DNA of 64,000 bases from assembly GCF_035013165.1 (NCBI RefSeq), contig NZ_JAYGJQ010000001.1:62001-126000 (forward strand), written 5' to 3'. The stretch is from Bacteriovorax sp. PP10. Its GTDB lineage: Bacteria; Bdellovibrionota; Bacteriovoracia; Bacteriovoracales; Bacteriovoracaceae. Position numbers and translations under genes: made by a program. Within the stretch, counting starts at the first letter, position 1. Every line of letters starts with the position of its first letter. Shown in pieces: positions 44,853-53,009 of the stretch. A model generated the notes under the pieces. The model ran no database searches. It worked only from the letters and a program-made list of their open reading frames with translations, and was not told where the DNA came from.

Positions 44853-45514
44853 TCAGCATTTTCCTTAACAGCTCTTGGTTTTTTAGTTGGAGCTCCCTGG
44901 TGCTTTTCATCTTTGAACTGTTGCTCAATTTCATCAATACCACGATCTTCTTTAAAGTTCGCATTGTATCTATAGGCTTCAATAACGACATCACCTTCAA
45001 TCACTTGAAATTTACTTCTTTGAGGTAGCTCTGATTTTTTAAATGATGACTCTCCAACATTTAAAATTCTTTTATTTTCAGCAATTTTCTCAAACATAAT
45101 AAGGAATTGTAAAAATGTCGCTTTAGCTTTTATTCTATATCTTCGAGCAATATAGAATCCTCTATCTGACTCCATTTCAGGTGCAATACTCAATTCTTTA
45201 ATATTCACATCATCAGCCATTCTTCTTAATAAACTGATGTTGTCACTATCTGAGATTTCACTAGGAAGAAGCTGTTGCATTTTTTCAATTTCACGAGCAA
45301 CTCGTTCAATTTTAACTTTTTCTTCCTCTATGTTTTTATAATAGTTAGTAATTTCTCTTTGAATTTTCTTATTTTTCGACAATTCAGCTCTACGAACTTC
45401 TTGCTGAGACTCAATATTCACAAGACGTTCATTGGCTTCAGAATATAGTGTATATAATTCAAAAGCTGCGTAGGCGATGATGAACCAGTGTAAATTTTTA
45501 AGTATTTTTTCCAT
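44849..45514 (-). CDS. pilO: Type IV pilus assembly protein PilO
   Basis: PilO is a single-pass inner-membrane protein that dimerises with PilN. The first hydrophobic helix (LHWFIIAYAAFELYTLY) is followed by a coiled coil (RLVNIESQQEVRRAELSKNKKIQREITNYYKNI) and a periplasmic ferredoxin-like domain (~80-185). The C-terminal ~35 residues are charged and probably disordered. Length 221 aa is normal. It lies 4 nt after pilN and overlaps pilP. Family assignment rests on context and topology as much as sequence. Confidence 0.87.
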   Translation of the reverse strand: MEKILKNLHWFIIAYAAFELYTLYSEANERLVNIESQQEVRRAELSKNKKIQREITNYYKNIEEEKVKIERVAREIEKMQQLLPSEISDSDNISLLRRMADDVNIKELSIAPEMESDRGFYIARRYRIKAKATFLQFLIMFEKIAENKRILNVGESSFKKSELPQRSKFQVIEGDVVIEAYRYNANFKEDRGIDEIEQQFKDEKHQGAPTKKPRAVKENAE

Positions 45515-45518
45515 GGGT

Positions 45519-46133
45519 TTATTTAGACCTCATGTCATAGTTAATAATCTTACCTTTCAGCTCAAAAACTTCATAATTTGTGGAAACACCATCAAGGTTA
45601 TCTTTTCTGTTTTCTTGTCTAACTGGAGTGACACTTCCACCAAAATAAGGGGAATCATTGATATTGGTAATAAACTCTCCGACTGCTCTTGGTGTATATG
45701 ATCCTCCCTCAATGGAAATTTCATTTTTTTCATTAATACTCATGCGATTAAACCAAACATCTTCTGGAATACTTCTAGCAACTTTTTCCAGAATCTTTTT
45801 TGGGTTTGTACGTGTCTTTAAAATTTCATCTACTTGAGTAGAACGACTTTGAAGTTTACTAACCTGAAGCTTGTAAGCATCTACTTGTGACTTAATGTTT
45901 GCATCTTTGTCCAATGCCGCTTTTATTTTGGTCGCCTGACTTGTTAAGGTTTGTAATGCTTCTTCTGCTTGAGTCGTTCTTTCAGAATAAACACTAGATA
46001 CAATCACACTTGGAAGATAATAAATAACCAAAGCGACCCCAAGCATTTTAAGGTTAAGATTGTTTAAATCAATACCTAAAATTGTAGGAAGTACGACAGG
46101 TTGCTTCTTCTCGAGGAGGTTTAACTCAATCAT
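45519..46133 (-). CDS. pilN: Type IV pilus assembly protein PilN
   Basis: PilN binds PilM through its cytoplasmic N-terminus. The diagnostic motif, IxxINLLP in other species, is seen as MIELNLLEKK. One membrane helix follows (NLKMLGVALVIYYLPSVIVSSVY), then a coiled coil with heptad spacing (ERTTQAEEALQTLTSQATK...) and a periplasmic ferredoxin-like domain (~125-200). It overlaps pilM by 4 nt (ATGA) and precedes pilO by 4 nt. Length (204 aa) is normal. Confidence 0.9.
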   Translation of the reverse strand: MIELNLLEKKQPVVLPTILGIDLNNLNLKMLGVALVIYYLPSVIVSSVYSERTTQAEEALQTLTSQATKIKAALDKDANIKSQVDAYKLQVSKLQSRSTQVDEILKTRTNPKKILEKVARSIPEDVWFNRMSINEKNEISIEGGSYTPRAVGEFITNINDSPYFGGSVTPVRQENRKDNLDGVSTNYEVFELKGKIINYDMRSK

Positions 46134-47239
46134 TTAGGAAGACTCCTCATGGCCAATCCAATGGCACACACTCCCTTAAATGCTATTTCATTAATCATAT
46201 CTTCAGAAATATTACTTTGATTATAAGTCATGGTCGTAAAAGGATTTAGAATTTGAACTTCTGTTTCAAACAACTCCTGTAGTGCTTCTGGTAAACCCGG
46301 AATCAATGCGCTTCCACCAGTAAGAACACAACCGTCAAATGCTTCTTCTGAAGTCGAATTAACCCAAAAATCGATAGTTTTCTTTAATTCTGTAAAAAAG
46401 GTATCAAGAACCTGATTAATTAAATCTACGATTTCTTCTGGGATATTCCCACTACCATCACCATGAATTTTTAAACTTTCAGCTTCATCATAATTCACAC
46501 CCATCTGACGCTGAATTTCTTCTGTAATTGTTAAACCACCAATATTAATTTCTTTAAAGAAAACCAATACTCCGTTTTTATAGATCATAAAATGTGTTTT
46601 TTGAGCACCCAGATCCATTAAAATCCAAGTTTTTCCCTTGGCCTTAACTTCACTTCCCATAACACTTTCAAAAACATTTACTGTCGCTGCCGCATTTAGA
46701 TCTACAATTTTTACTTTAAGACCTGTTCGTTCGATTATTTCTTTGAATGCTGCAATGACACTTTTTTTGGCAGCACCAATAATAACGTCAACCCCACCAC
46801 CTTGATTCTCGCCGACAACACTAAATGAAATATTTCCTTCATCAATCGGAAAAGGTAGGTACTGCTCAGTTTCCCAAGTCACTTGATCTTCAAGCTCCTC
46901 ATTGCTTCCACCAGCAAGCTGTAACCTTTTAATAAGAGTGTTCGGTCCTGATAACCCAAGACAAACAAACTTATTACTAGAATTTAATTCTTTAATACCT
47001 TGTTGAAGTGCTTTAATTATTTCATCTTCTTTTTGGATTTCATCTTCAATGATGGTTCCTTCCGGAAGTGTAATAGATGCATATTTATTGATTTTAAAGT
47101 TACCTTCAGAAATTTGAATTAATTCTGCAAACTTGATCGCACTGAGGCCTATATCGATACCGATAACACCTTTAGGACCGACATAAAAAATGTCGCCAAT
47201 TTTGTCCTTTATATTTCCAATGATGTCTTTTGGATCCAA
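46130..47239 (-). CDS. pilM: Actin-like ATPase PilM
   Basis: PilM is the cytoplasmic actin-fold protein that carries PilN and couples to PilB. Family signs are VIGIDIGLSAIKFAEL (phosphate-1), a phosphate-2 region ILMDLGAQKTHFMIYKNGVLVF, and adenosine-motif GCVLTGGSALIPGLPEAL (~300). Length (369 aa) is normal. The gene opens the pilMNOP cluster on the minus strand, with pilD 60 nt upstream. No promoter is obvious in the gap. Confidence 0.95.
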   Translation of the reverse strand: MDPKDIIGNIKDKIGDIFYVGPKGVIGIDIGLSAIKFAELIQISEGNFKINKYASITLPEGTIIEDEIQKEDEIIKALQQGIKELNSSNKFVCLGLSGPNTLIKRLQLAGGSNEELEDQVTWETEQYLPFPIDEGNISFSVVGENQGGGVDVIIGAAKKSVIAAFKEIIERTGLKVKIVDLNAAATVNVFESVMGSEVKAKGKTWILMDLGAQKTHFMIYKNGVLVFFKEINIGGLTITEEIQRQMGVNYDEAESLKIHGDGSGNIPEEIVDLINQVLDTFFTELKKTIDFWVNSTSEEAFDGCVLTGGSALIPGLPEALQELFETEVQILNPFTTMTYNQSNISEDMINEIAFKGVCAIGLAMRSLPK

Positions 47240-47298
47240 TGCCCTTTACCTTCAAGAATTAATTATAATGAAATTATACATTTAATAACTAATTCTGA

Positions 47299-48069
47299 TC
47301 AAGGAATATATGACATTAGATGTTTGAACCAGCTTTCGCCAAAAACTTGAAAAGCGCCAACTACGATAATAAACGGGCCAAAAGGTATAGGATTCTCTTT
47401 TTTAATTACCTTTGTTGCAATTAAAACAATTCCGACTAAAGCACCAAGAAAGCAACTTAAAAAAATATTTTGCATAATTCCTATAGGACCAAGATAAAAA
47501 CCCAAAGCCCCATAAAGCTTTATATCTCCTCCTCCTAATCCAACTTCTCCTCTTAATAAGTAGAAAACCCAACTTACTAAAAGAGGAAAACCTAATCCAA
47601 GGGCACCGCCGATTAACCAAAAAGTCCAGGGATGACTAAACCAACTGACTAATAAAAAAAGTGCTGCGAGATAAAGATTAATTGAATCTGGAAGAATCTG
47701 ATGCTTTAGATCAACTATGAAGTGAACCAGAAAGCAGCTGTAGACACTGAAAAAGAAAAAAAAGTTAAGTAAGGCCGGTGCAGATAGAGATGATGGTGCA
47801 ATCAAAAAAGCAGCTAATGCGCTAATGATTTCAACAAATGGGTATTCCCAGGAAATTTTAGAGTCACAGCCTGAACATTTTCCACGAAGAAATATATAAC
47901 TTAAAACAGGTATATTCTCATACCAGGAAATAACTTTATTGCAACTTGTACAAGAAGAGCGAGGTACAGCGATATTAATATTTCGTGGAAGCCTATAAAT
48001 AAGTGCATTTAGAAAACTTCCTACTAGTAATCCAAAAATAGTTGCAAATATTATTAAGAAAATTTCCAA
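47299..48069 (-). CDS. pilD: Prepilin peptidase PilD
   Basis: PilD cleaves the leader of prepilins and N-methylates the new first residue. It has the two CxxC pairs of the zinc region (CTSCNKVISWYENIPVLSYI and CSGCDSKISWEYPFVE), multiple membrane helices, and the catalytic GGGDIKLYGALGFYLGP motif, in which the second active-site Asp is present. Length (256 aa) is normal. It lies 3 nt before the ABC permease gene and 60 nt after pilM, in the same strand order as the Myxococcus pil cluster. Confidence 0.95.
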   Translation of the reverse strand: MEIFLIIFATIFGLLVGSFLNALIYRLPRNINIAVPRSSCTSCNKVISWYENIPVLSYIFLRGKCSGCDSKISWEYPFVEIISALAAFLIAPSSLSAPALLNFFFFFSVYSCFLVHFIVDLKHQILPDSINLYLAALFLLVSWFSHPWTFWLIGGALGLGFPLLVSWVFYLLRGEVGLGGGDIKLYGALGFYLGPIGIMQNIFLSCFLGALVGIVLIATKVIKKENPIPFGPFIIVVGAFQVFGESWFKHLMSYIP

Positions 48070-48071
48070 AA

Positions 48072-48836
48072 TTAATCCAGGTTTTTATTTTTAAAAAGCA
48101 ACATTATTAATGCGAACATAGCGGTTAAGTATAACAAAGCATATGCTTGAGTCATTACAAGATAATTTAAATCTATCGTTTGTTGATAAAGTAAAAAATC
48201 TTTCAAATTCAATTTATACAAATTAGGAATAAAGAAAAAGCATGTATCTATTATTAGCTTTAATACTGGGGATAGCTTTACAAGAATCAATCTAGAGGTT
48301 TCATTAAGCGCATGCCCCGTTACACATATCGCAAAAGTACAGATCACAGATAAAGTCACATTAGTTATTAGTGAAAAAAACACTGCAAAAACTAATATAA
48401 TTAAAGCTTCAAAAAACGAAAATAGTAATACCCAAGGAAAAAGTGCTTGGCCTGTGCCTCCTTGTTGCATGAACAAGAATATACTTAATATTCCTAAGAT
48501 AAGTGTATTTAATAATAATACAGATGAAAGACCTAGGATTTTCCCTAAAAGAAAAGATGTACGAGAAATAGGTCGAGATAGAATCATATACAAAGTACGT
48601 TGCTCAATTTCTTTACTCAATAATGTTGAACCGATAAATATCGCAATGGCAAGATTGGACAAAGACATGATTCCTAATCCAACATCAAGTGCTACTTTTG
48701 CAGATGCTCCATAGGCGAACTCTGAAGCAACATATGTAATTAATGATAGACCAAAGCCTAAGAACACAAGACCAAGCATTAACTTGCTTCTGTAAACTTC
48801 TAAAAATGTAAACTTTGCGATTGTTAATAATTTCAT
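48072..48836 (-). CDS. ABC-2-type permease in the pilus cluster (PilI-like)
   Basis: The protein has six hydrophobic segments and the ABC-2 permease layout, with LLSKEIEQRTLYMILSRPISRTSFLLGKILG between helices 2 and 3, the usual coupling segment. Its start is adjacent to the ATPase gene stop. In Myxococcus xanthus the equivalents of this pair are PilH and PilI, needed for pilus biogenesis; the order here (ATPase, permease, pilD, pilM...) matches. Transport substrate is unknown. The assignment to PilI is by position and family, not by sequence identity. Confidence 0.85.
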   Translation of the reverse strand: MKLLTIAKFTFLEVYRSKLMLGLVFLGFGLSLITYVASEFAYGASAKVALDVGLGIMSLSNLAIAIFIGSTLLSKEIEQRTLYMILSRPISRTSFLLGKILGLSSVLLLNTLILGILSIFLFMQQGGTGQALFPWVLLFSFFEALIILVFAVFFSLITNVTLSVICTFAICVTGHALNETSRLILVKLSPVLKLIIDTCFFFIPNLYKLNLKDFLLYQQTIDLNYLVMTQAYALLYLTAMFALIMLLFKNKNLD

Positions 48837-49697
48837 TTATTTTTTTATCTTATAAATAATTTCTTCTAATGTTGGTTTATCTTTTTCTAACTCCAGGATA
48901 TTTACATTCTCTTGAAGAAAATTATTTAGAATTTGATTCTTCTCTTTTTCTTCAAAACGAATTGTTTCAATACTTTCCCCTTTTACATATCGAACTCTAT
49001 ATTGGTCACTGCTATGCTTTAAAATCAAACTATCGATATCTCCATCATAAAGAAGTTTCCCTTTTTCAATAAAAATAACCTTGTTACATATTTCTTCAAC
49101 ATCAGAAACAATATGACTGCTAAAGAAAATGGTCGTCCCATTTTCATTAAGCTCTTTTAAAATATTTTTGAAATCTCTTCTTCCTACTGGATCTAGACCT
49201 GAAAGAGGCTCATCTAATACTAAAAATTTGGGTGAATGGATTAATGCACTAATAAAACCAAGTCGCTGCTGCATTCCTTTCGAATACCCTTTAATTTGCC
49301 TATCTAGAGCATAATCAATCATTATCTTTTCAGACCATTTTTTAATCAAAGATTTGAGATCGTTTTTAGGTATAGAATTTATCGATCCTGTATATTCTAA
49401 AAATTCGCGACCTGTTAAATGCTGATAGAGATAAGCTCTTTCTGGTAAATATCCAATATTGGATTTAATTTCCAATACACTTTCTCCAAGAATTGAATCA
49501 AATTTTAATTCTCCAGAAGTTTGGCGACTAAAATCCATAAGTATCTTAATTAGAGTTGTCTTCCCTGCACCATTGGCGCCTAAAAACCCAACCAGATCTC
49601 CTTCATGAATTTGAAATGAAACATTATCCAAAGCTAGAATGTTTTTTTCCCAAAAGTGATTTTGAAATTTTTTAGAAATATTAACGAATTCAATCAT
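48837..49697 (-). CDS. ABC transporter ATPase in the pilus cluster (PilH-like)
   Basis: The Walker A is GANGAGKTTLIKIL (~residue 38), the signature YSKGMQQRLGF (~140), Walker B FLVLDEPLSGLDPVG and the H-loop FFSSHIVSD. Length (286 aa) is normal for ABC-2 ATPases. It pairs with the permease downstream and corresponds to PilH of Myxococcus by position. The ATG at 49697 has no ribosome-binding site, and a TATAAT (49711-49706 on the minus strand) would put the transcript start about 2 nt upstream, so a leaderless start is possible. The divergent gene begins only 20 nt away. Confidence 0.93.
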   Translation of the reverse strand: MIEFVNISKKFQNHFWEKNILALDNVSFQIHEGDLVGFLGANGAGKTTLIKILMDFSRQTSGELKFDSILGESVLEIKSNIGYLPERAYLYQHLTGREFLEYTGSINSIPKNDLKSLIKKWSEKIMIDYALDRQIKGYSKGMQQRLGFISALIHSPKFLVLDEPLSGLDPVGRRDFKNILKELNENGTTIFFSSHIVSDVEEICNKVIFIEKGKLLYDGDIDSLILKHSSDQYRVRYVKGESIETIRFEEKEKNQILNNFLQENVNILELEKDKPTLEEIIYKIKK

Positions 49698-49702
49698 AAT
49701 GA

Positions 49703-49711
49703 TATATTATA
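49703..49711. promoter_or_regulatory. Overlapping divergent -10 elements in a 19-nt gap
   Basis: ATATTATA holds TATATT on the plus strand (49703-49708) and TATAAT on the minus strand (49711-49706). Each would place +1 within two bases of a start codon (plus ATG 49717, minus ATG 49697). Plus -35 TTAACG lies at 49681-49686; the minus -35 is weak. Confidence 0.45.
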
Positions 49712-49716
49712 GAAAT

Positions 49717-50526
49717 ATGAAATTAAGTAAATATTTAAGCTTATACATTTATATAATGGTTATCATACTGGCATTGTCAGGTGCTTTCTTGATCTCCAGC
49801 CAAAATGCTAAGCCAACCTTGTTTGTAAGTAAGCAGCAAAGCACATTAAATATTAATGAGAACTTTTGGATGTATTTCAATCTGGGACAAAAAAGACTCA
49901 TTTCATCTTTTTATTGGGTGGGAACGATACTAGACAGCGACGTAGATCACTATAAAAAGAAAGATTTAAATTCCTGGATGTTTATTCGTTTTAACACAAT
50001 CTCTCTTCTTGAGCCCAAATTTTATGAAAACTATAAATTTGGTGGGCCATACCTTTCAATCATTAAAGATGATTTATCAGGGGCAGATATCATTTATGAT
50101 AAAGGACTGAGACAATACCCAGATGATTACTCACTTTTACTCAATAGTGGATTTCATTATTACTTTGAACAAAAAGATTTAAATAAAGCTTATCCAATTC
50201 TTAATAAATTAAAAAACAAGCCAGAAGCTCCCCAGTACATGATTAGCGCACTGGCCCGTATCGAATCAAATAGAGGAAATCTAATGGATTCTTTTTTAAT
50301 TTTAAAAGAATACCAGACCCGCTTTAAGCCTGAATCTCCTATTTGGAAAAAAATTAATGAGCAACTCTATAGTCTGAAAGCAGAAATAGATTTGAATTGT
50401 TTAAATAATAATCAAAAGAATTGTTCAAAAATAGATTTTGATGGTGTTCCTTACAAAGTTTTAAACTTAAAATATCAAGCTTCGAAGACTTGGATTCCCT
50501 ATAGACCTAAATGGGTCTACAAATGA
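49717..50526 (+). CDS. Membrane-anchored TPR protein in the pilus cluster
   Basis: I do not recognise a named family. One N-terminal membrane helix (LYIYIMVIILALSGAFLIS) is followed by a periplasmic domain with a FYWVGTILDSDVDHYKKKDL region and TPR-like helix pairs (YDKGLRQYPDDYSLLLNSGFHYYFEQKD.. and LIKEYQTRFKPESPIWKK). The C-terminus has three cysteines. The frame allows ATG 49699; I choose ATG 49717 because it fits the -10 position. It takes the place of pilG in the Myxococcus order and overlaps the next gene by four bases, which suggests the two act together. Confidence 0.65.
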   Translation: MKLSKYLSLYIYIMVIILALSGAFLISSQNAKPTLFVSKQQSTLNINENFWMYFNLGQKRLISSFYWVGTILDSDVDHYKKKDLNSWMFIRFNTISLLEPKFYENYKFGGPYLSIIKDDLSGADIIYDKGLRQYPDDYSLLLNSGFHYYFEQKDLNKAYPILNKLKNKPEAPQYMISALARIESNRGNLMDSFLILKEYQTRFKPESPIWKKINEQLYSLKAEIDLNCLNNNQKNCSKIDFDGVPYKVLNLKYQASKTWIPYRPKWVYK

Positions 50527-52241
50527 TTCAGATAAAAAGAATCACTTTAAAAATATTTGAGAATAATTTTTACTTTCTCATGCTCTTAACGACAACAATA
50601 CTCTTAATGTATTGGAAGGTTATCTCAAACGATGTGATATTAACTTATGATGACAATGTACTCTTAACTTCACTTTCTAAAATCCAAAATATTAAACATT
50701 ATTTTTTCTCAATTAACAACGGACTGGTATTAGACTTTCAGCCAATTCGAGACCTTTCCTATCTATTAGATTTTAAAATAAAATTATTATATCCATCTTA
50801 TTCATTTCATTTTACCAATGCTGCTATCTGGATTTTTTTATGCTATCTCGTTAGAAATATTTTCCTTCTTTCTTCCCCTAAAAATTATTATGTCATTGGT
50901 ATATTGACACTTCTCTACGCTCTTAGTCCGATATCTGCTAACTCTGTAGCTTGGATCGCCGCTAGAAAGCACATACTAGCTACTTTTTTTATTGTATATG
51001 CCACTTACCTCACAATTAAGCATAAGGATAACCTGACATTTTACAGGGCTATCGTTATTACTTTTTTTTATTTCTTAAGCTGCTATTCGCAACCTATAAA
51101 TTCTCTTTGGATCATTTGGTTTTCTTATTTCATCTATTCAAATAAGCCTCAATTGAATTCTCATTCTTATAAGATTCTCGCTCCTAATATTATTGTTTGC
51201 CTAAGCTCCATTACTATAAATTTTTACTATTACAAATTTATATATACCAAGCACATTAGCTTAATGAGCAAGTTCGCGAACTATACGACTTTTGACTTTG
51301 GTGATCCTTTACTTGCATTAGGGAGATATTTTTATCAATGTCTAAATCCTTTTTCTGCACTTCCGACCTCGCACTACCCTGGATCTTGGGAAAACCTGGT
51401 GGGTCTATTCACCCTTGTATTTTTTTTAGCCTACTGCTTTAAAAAAATAAAAAAGGGTAATTCTGATTTAGCTGGTCCTTTAATTTATTTTTTCTACCCC
51501 TTGATCTTAGTTACAGTAAATATGACTAATATTTTTGCTAGCGATACATACCTGCTGAATTCTTCGATTGGATTTTACTGGTGTTTCCTGCTAATTTCTG
51601 AAGAATTTAAATTTCAAAAATTATTAACATACATATTAAGTGCTTATTTATTAATTATTAGTTGTTATAGTTTTTACTACGTAAAAATATTCATTAACGA
51701 AAATGAACTTTGGATTTACTCATACAAGAAAGAAGCAACTCCACAAACAGCAATTATCGCATCTACAATTTACATTAAACAAAAACGTTTTTATGAATCA
51801 TTTCTTTTAATCGAAGAAATTCAAAATAGATGGCCCCGTCAACCATACTTGCCACAGGTAATTGCTGAAAACCTCTTTTATAATCCCAACATAAATAGTG
51901 AACTTAAGATTAAAAAAATTTCTGAAATAAAACCAGCAATGCCATCTACCTATCTCTATTTAACTATTTTATATGGCTACGAAAACAATCGTGATGAAGT
52001 AAGTAAGGTTTTATATTTAATTTTTAATGATCCAATCAAATTTAATATGGAATTTCGTGGCAACGAAGAAAAGATTGCTGCAATTTTCATCTACACATGT
52101 GAATATTTTAAATACTCTCAATGCAGAGATCACATTGATAACTTTAAAGTAAATTCTCTTTATAAAGATTGGAACGAAGACCTGATTGATACATATCTGG
52201 ACCAGCTAAGAAAATACCCCAAATATCAGATTAATATTTAA
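50523..52241 (+). CDS. Polytopic GT-C-like membrane protein, candidate pilin glycosyltransferase
   Basis: About ten hydrophobic segments and a C-terminal soluble part of ~180 residues (helical, TPR-like). The first loop begins ISNDVILTYDDNVLL, a GT-C-type acidic pair after helix 1, and later PIRDLSYLLDFKI and SPISANSVAWIAARKHIL resemble the TMTC/PMT-like family of dolichyl- or undecaprenyl-phosphate sugar-using enzymes. ATG 50523 overlaps the upstream stop as ATGA. It lies 35 nt from convergent pilA. Function as a pilin O-glycosyltransferase is inferred from context and is not shown. It is strikingly AT-rich. Confidence 0.6.
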   Translation: MIQIKRITLKIFENNFYFLMLLTTTILLMYWKVISNDVILTYDDNVLLTSLSKIQNIKHYFFSINNGLVLDFQPIRDLSYLLDFKIKLLYPSYSFHFTNAAIWIFLCYLVRNIFLLSSPKNYYVIGILTLLYALSPISANSVAWIAARKHILATFFIVYATYLTIKHKDNLTFYRAIVITFFYFLSCYSQPINSLWIIWFSYFIYSNKPQLNSHSYKILAPNIIVCLSSITINFYYYKFIYTKHISLMSKFANYTTFDFGDPLLALGRYFYQCLNPFSALPTSHYPGSWENLVGLFTLVFFLAYCFKKIKKGNSDLAGPLIYFFYPLILVTVNMTNIFASDTYLLNSSIGFYWCFLLISEEFKFQKLLTYILSAYLLIISCYSFYYVKIFINENELWIYSYKKEATPQTAIIASTIYIKQKRFYESFLLIEEIQNRWPRQPYLPQVIAENLFYNPNINSELKIKKISEIKPAMPSTYLYLTILYGYENNRDEVSKVLYLIFNDPIKFNMEFRGNEEKIAAIFIYTCEYFKYSQCRDHIDNFKVNSLYKDWNEDLIDTYLDQLRKYPKYQINI

Positions 52242-52272
52242 AAAAAGCGACCCCATTTAGGGGTCGCTTTTC
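52241..52272. terminator. Bidirectional terminator between the GT-C-like gene and pilA
   Basis: AAAGCGACCCC (52244-52254) and GGGGTCGCTTT (52260-52270) form an 11-bp stem with loop ATTTA, with A-run and T-run on either side. It serves the convergent 50523 and pilA genes. Confidence 0.9.
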
Positions 52273-52275
52273 AGA

Positions 52276-52824
52276 TTAATAACCTGGCGTATTATTAGAT
52301 AAGTTTTTAGTTTCTGTAATAGACCAAATATCTCTAGTCACTGCTGATGAAATCGAAGCTTCTGCAGCTGCAGTGAAAGTCGTTTGTGAAGCAGTTGTTC
52401 CTGCCAATGAGACGTCTGCTGGTTTGTTAGCAGTAACAGCGGCCATGTGTTGCAGTTTGGGTACGATTGCTCTTTCAGTTGTCGATGCTGTAGCACCCGC
52501 AGCTGTAGCTGCTCCACTTGCACAGTTTGGAAACTTACCAGTAGCATCAATACCTGTTACAAATCCAACTGTATAATATCCACGTGGTGATTGCTCATAA
52601 CCCATAATTGGTAAACAAGTCGCGTATGTATCGTAATCTGATTGAGCACCTACTTCAGAATTGTAAATCGCCGCTAACTGAATTTTTGCTTCAGATTGCT
52701 TCGACTTGGCCTGATACTTTTTAAAATTTGGAACGGCGATAGCAGATAGAATACCAATAATCGCAACTACTACCATCAATTCGACGAGAGTGAATCCCGA
52801 AGGATTCTTCAAAAACTTTTTCAT
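52276..52824 (-). CDS. pilA: Type IV major pilin PilA
   Basis: A class IVa prepilin: short basic leader [10 protein letters not shown], cleavage before F11, and the invariant [22 protein letters not shown] helix with Glu5 of the mature protein. The globular part (~120 residues) has two cysteines (~residue 64 and ~96) forming a likely D-loop, and a C-terminal half rich in Ala, Ser and Thr ([16 protein letters not shown].. and [18 protein letters not shown]). Length 182 aa is normal for this clade. CAGGAGAAAGG precedes the ATG, indicating strong translation. It is the only pilin gene seen here. Confidence 0.95.
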   Translation of the reverse strand: MKKFLKNPSGFTLVELMVVVAIIGILSAIAVPNFKKYQAKSKQSEAKIQLAAIYNSEVGAQSDYDTYATCLPIMGYEQSPRGYYTVGFVTGIDATGKFPNCASGAATAAGATASTTERAIVPKLQHMAAVTANKPADVSLAGTTASQTTFTAAAEASISSAVTRDIWSITETKNLSNNTPGY

Positions 52825-52860
52825 ACCTTTCTCCTGTTAACCAAAATTAAGATTTGGTTT

Positions 52861-52888
52861 TTTATAAGACTTTTACCGTTGCCATCAA
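52861..52888 (-). promoter_or_regulatory. Candidate sigma-70 promoter of pilA
   Basis: On the minus strand TTGATG (52888-52883), 16-nt spacer, TATAAA (52866-52861). Expected start near 52854, leader about 30 nt. No sigma-54 -24/-12 pair is present. Confidence 0.5.
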
Positions 52889-53009
52889 AACTACATGAAG
52901 AGCAGTTCCTCAAGCTAAATAAAAAATCCGGTTAGATCAATTTTAAACGTATTCATAAAAAATAGTAAAAAAAATTAAAAATAGTATAACTTACCGATAT
53001 CTAATATCC

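Noticed and set aside
52839-52859. Hairpin (AACCAAA/TTTGGTT) in the pilA leader
   Set aside because: The predicted transcript start near 52854 falls inside it, so the full stem would not exist in RNA.
52861-52890. Sigma-54 promoter of pilA
   Set aside because: TGGCA is present but no GC at -12 in correct spacing; the sigma-70 fit is better.
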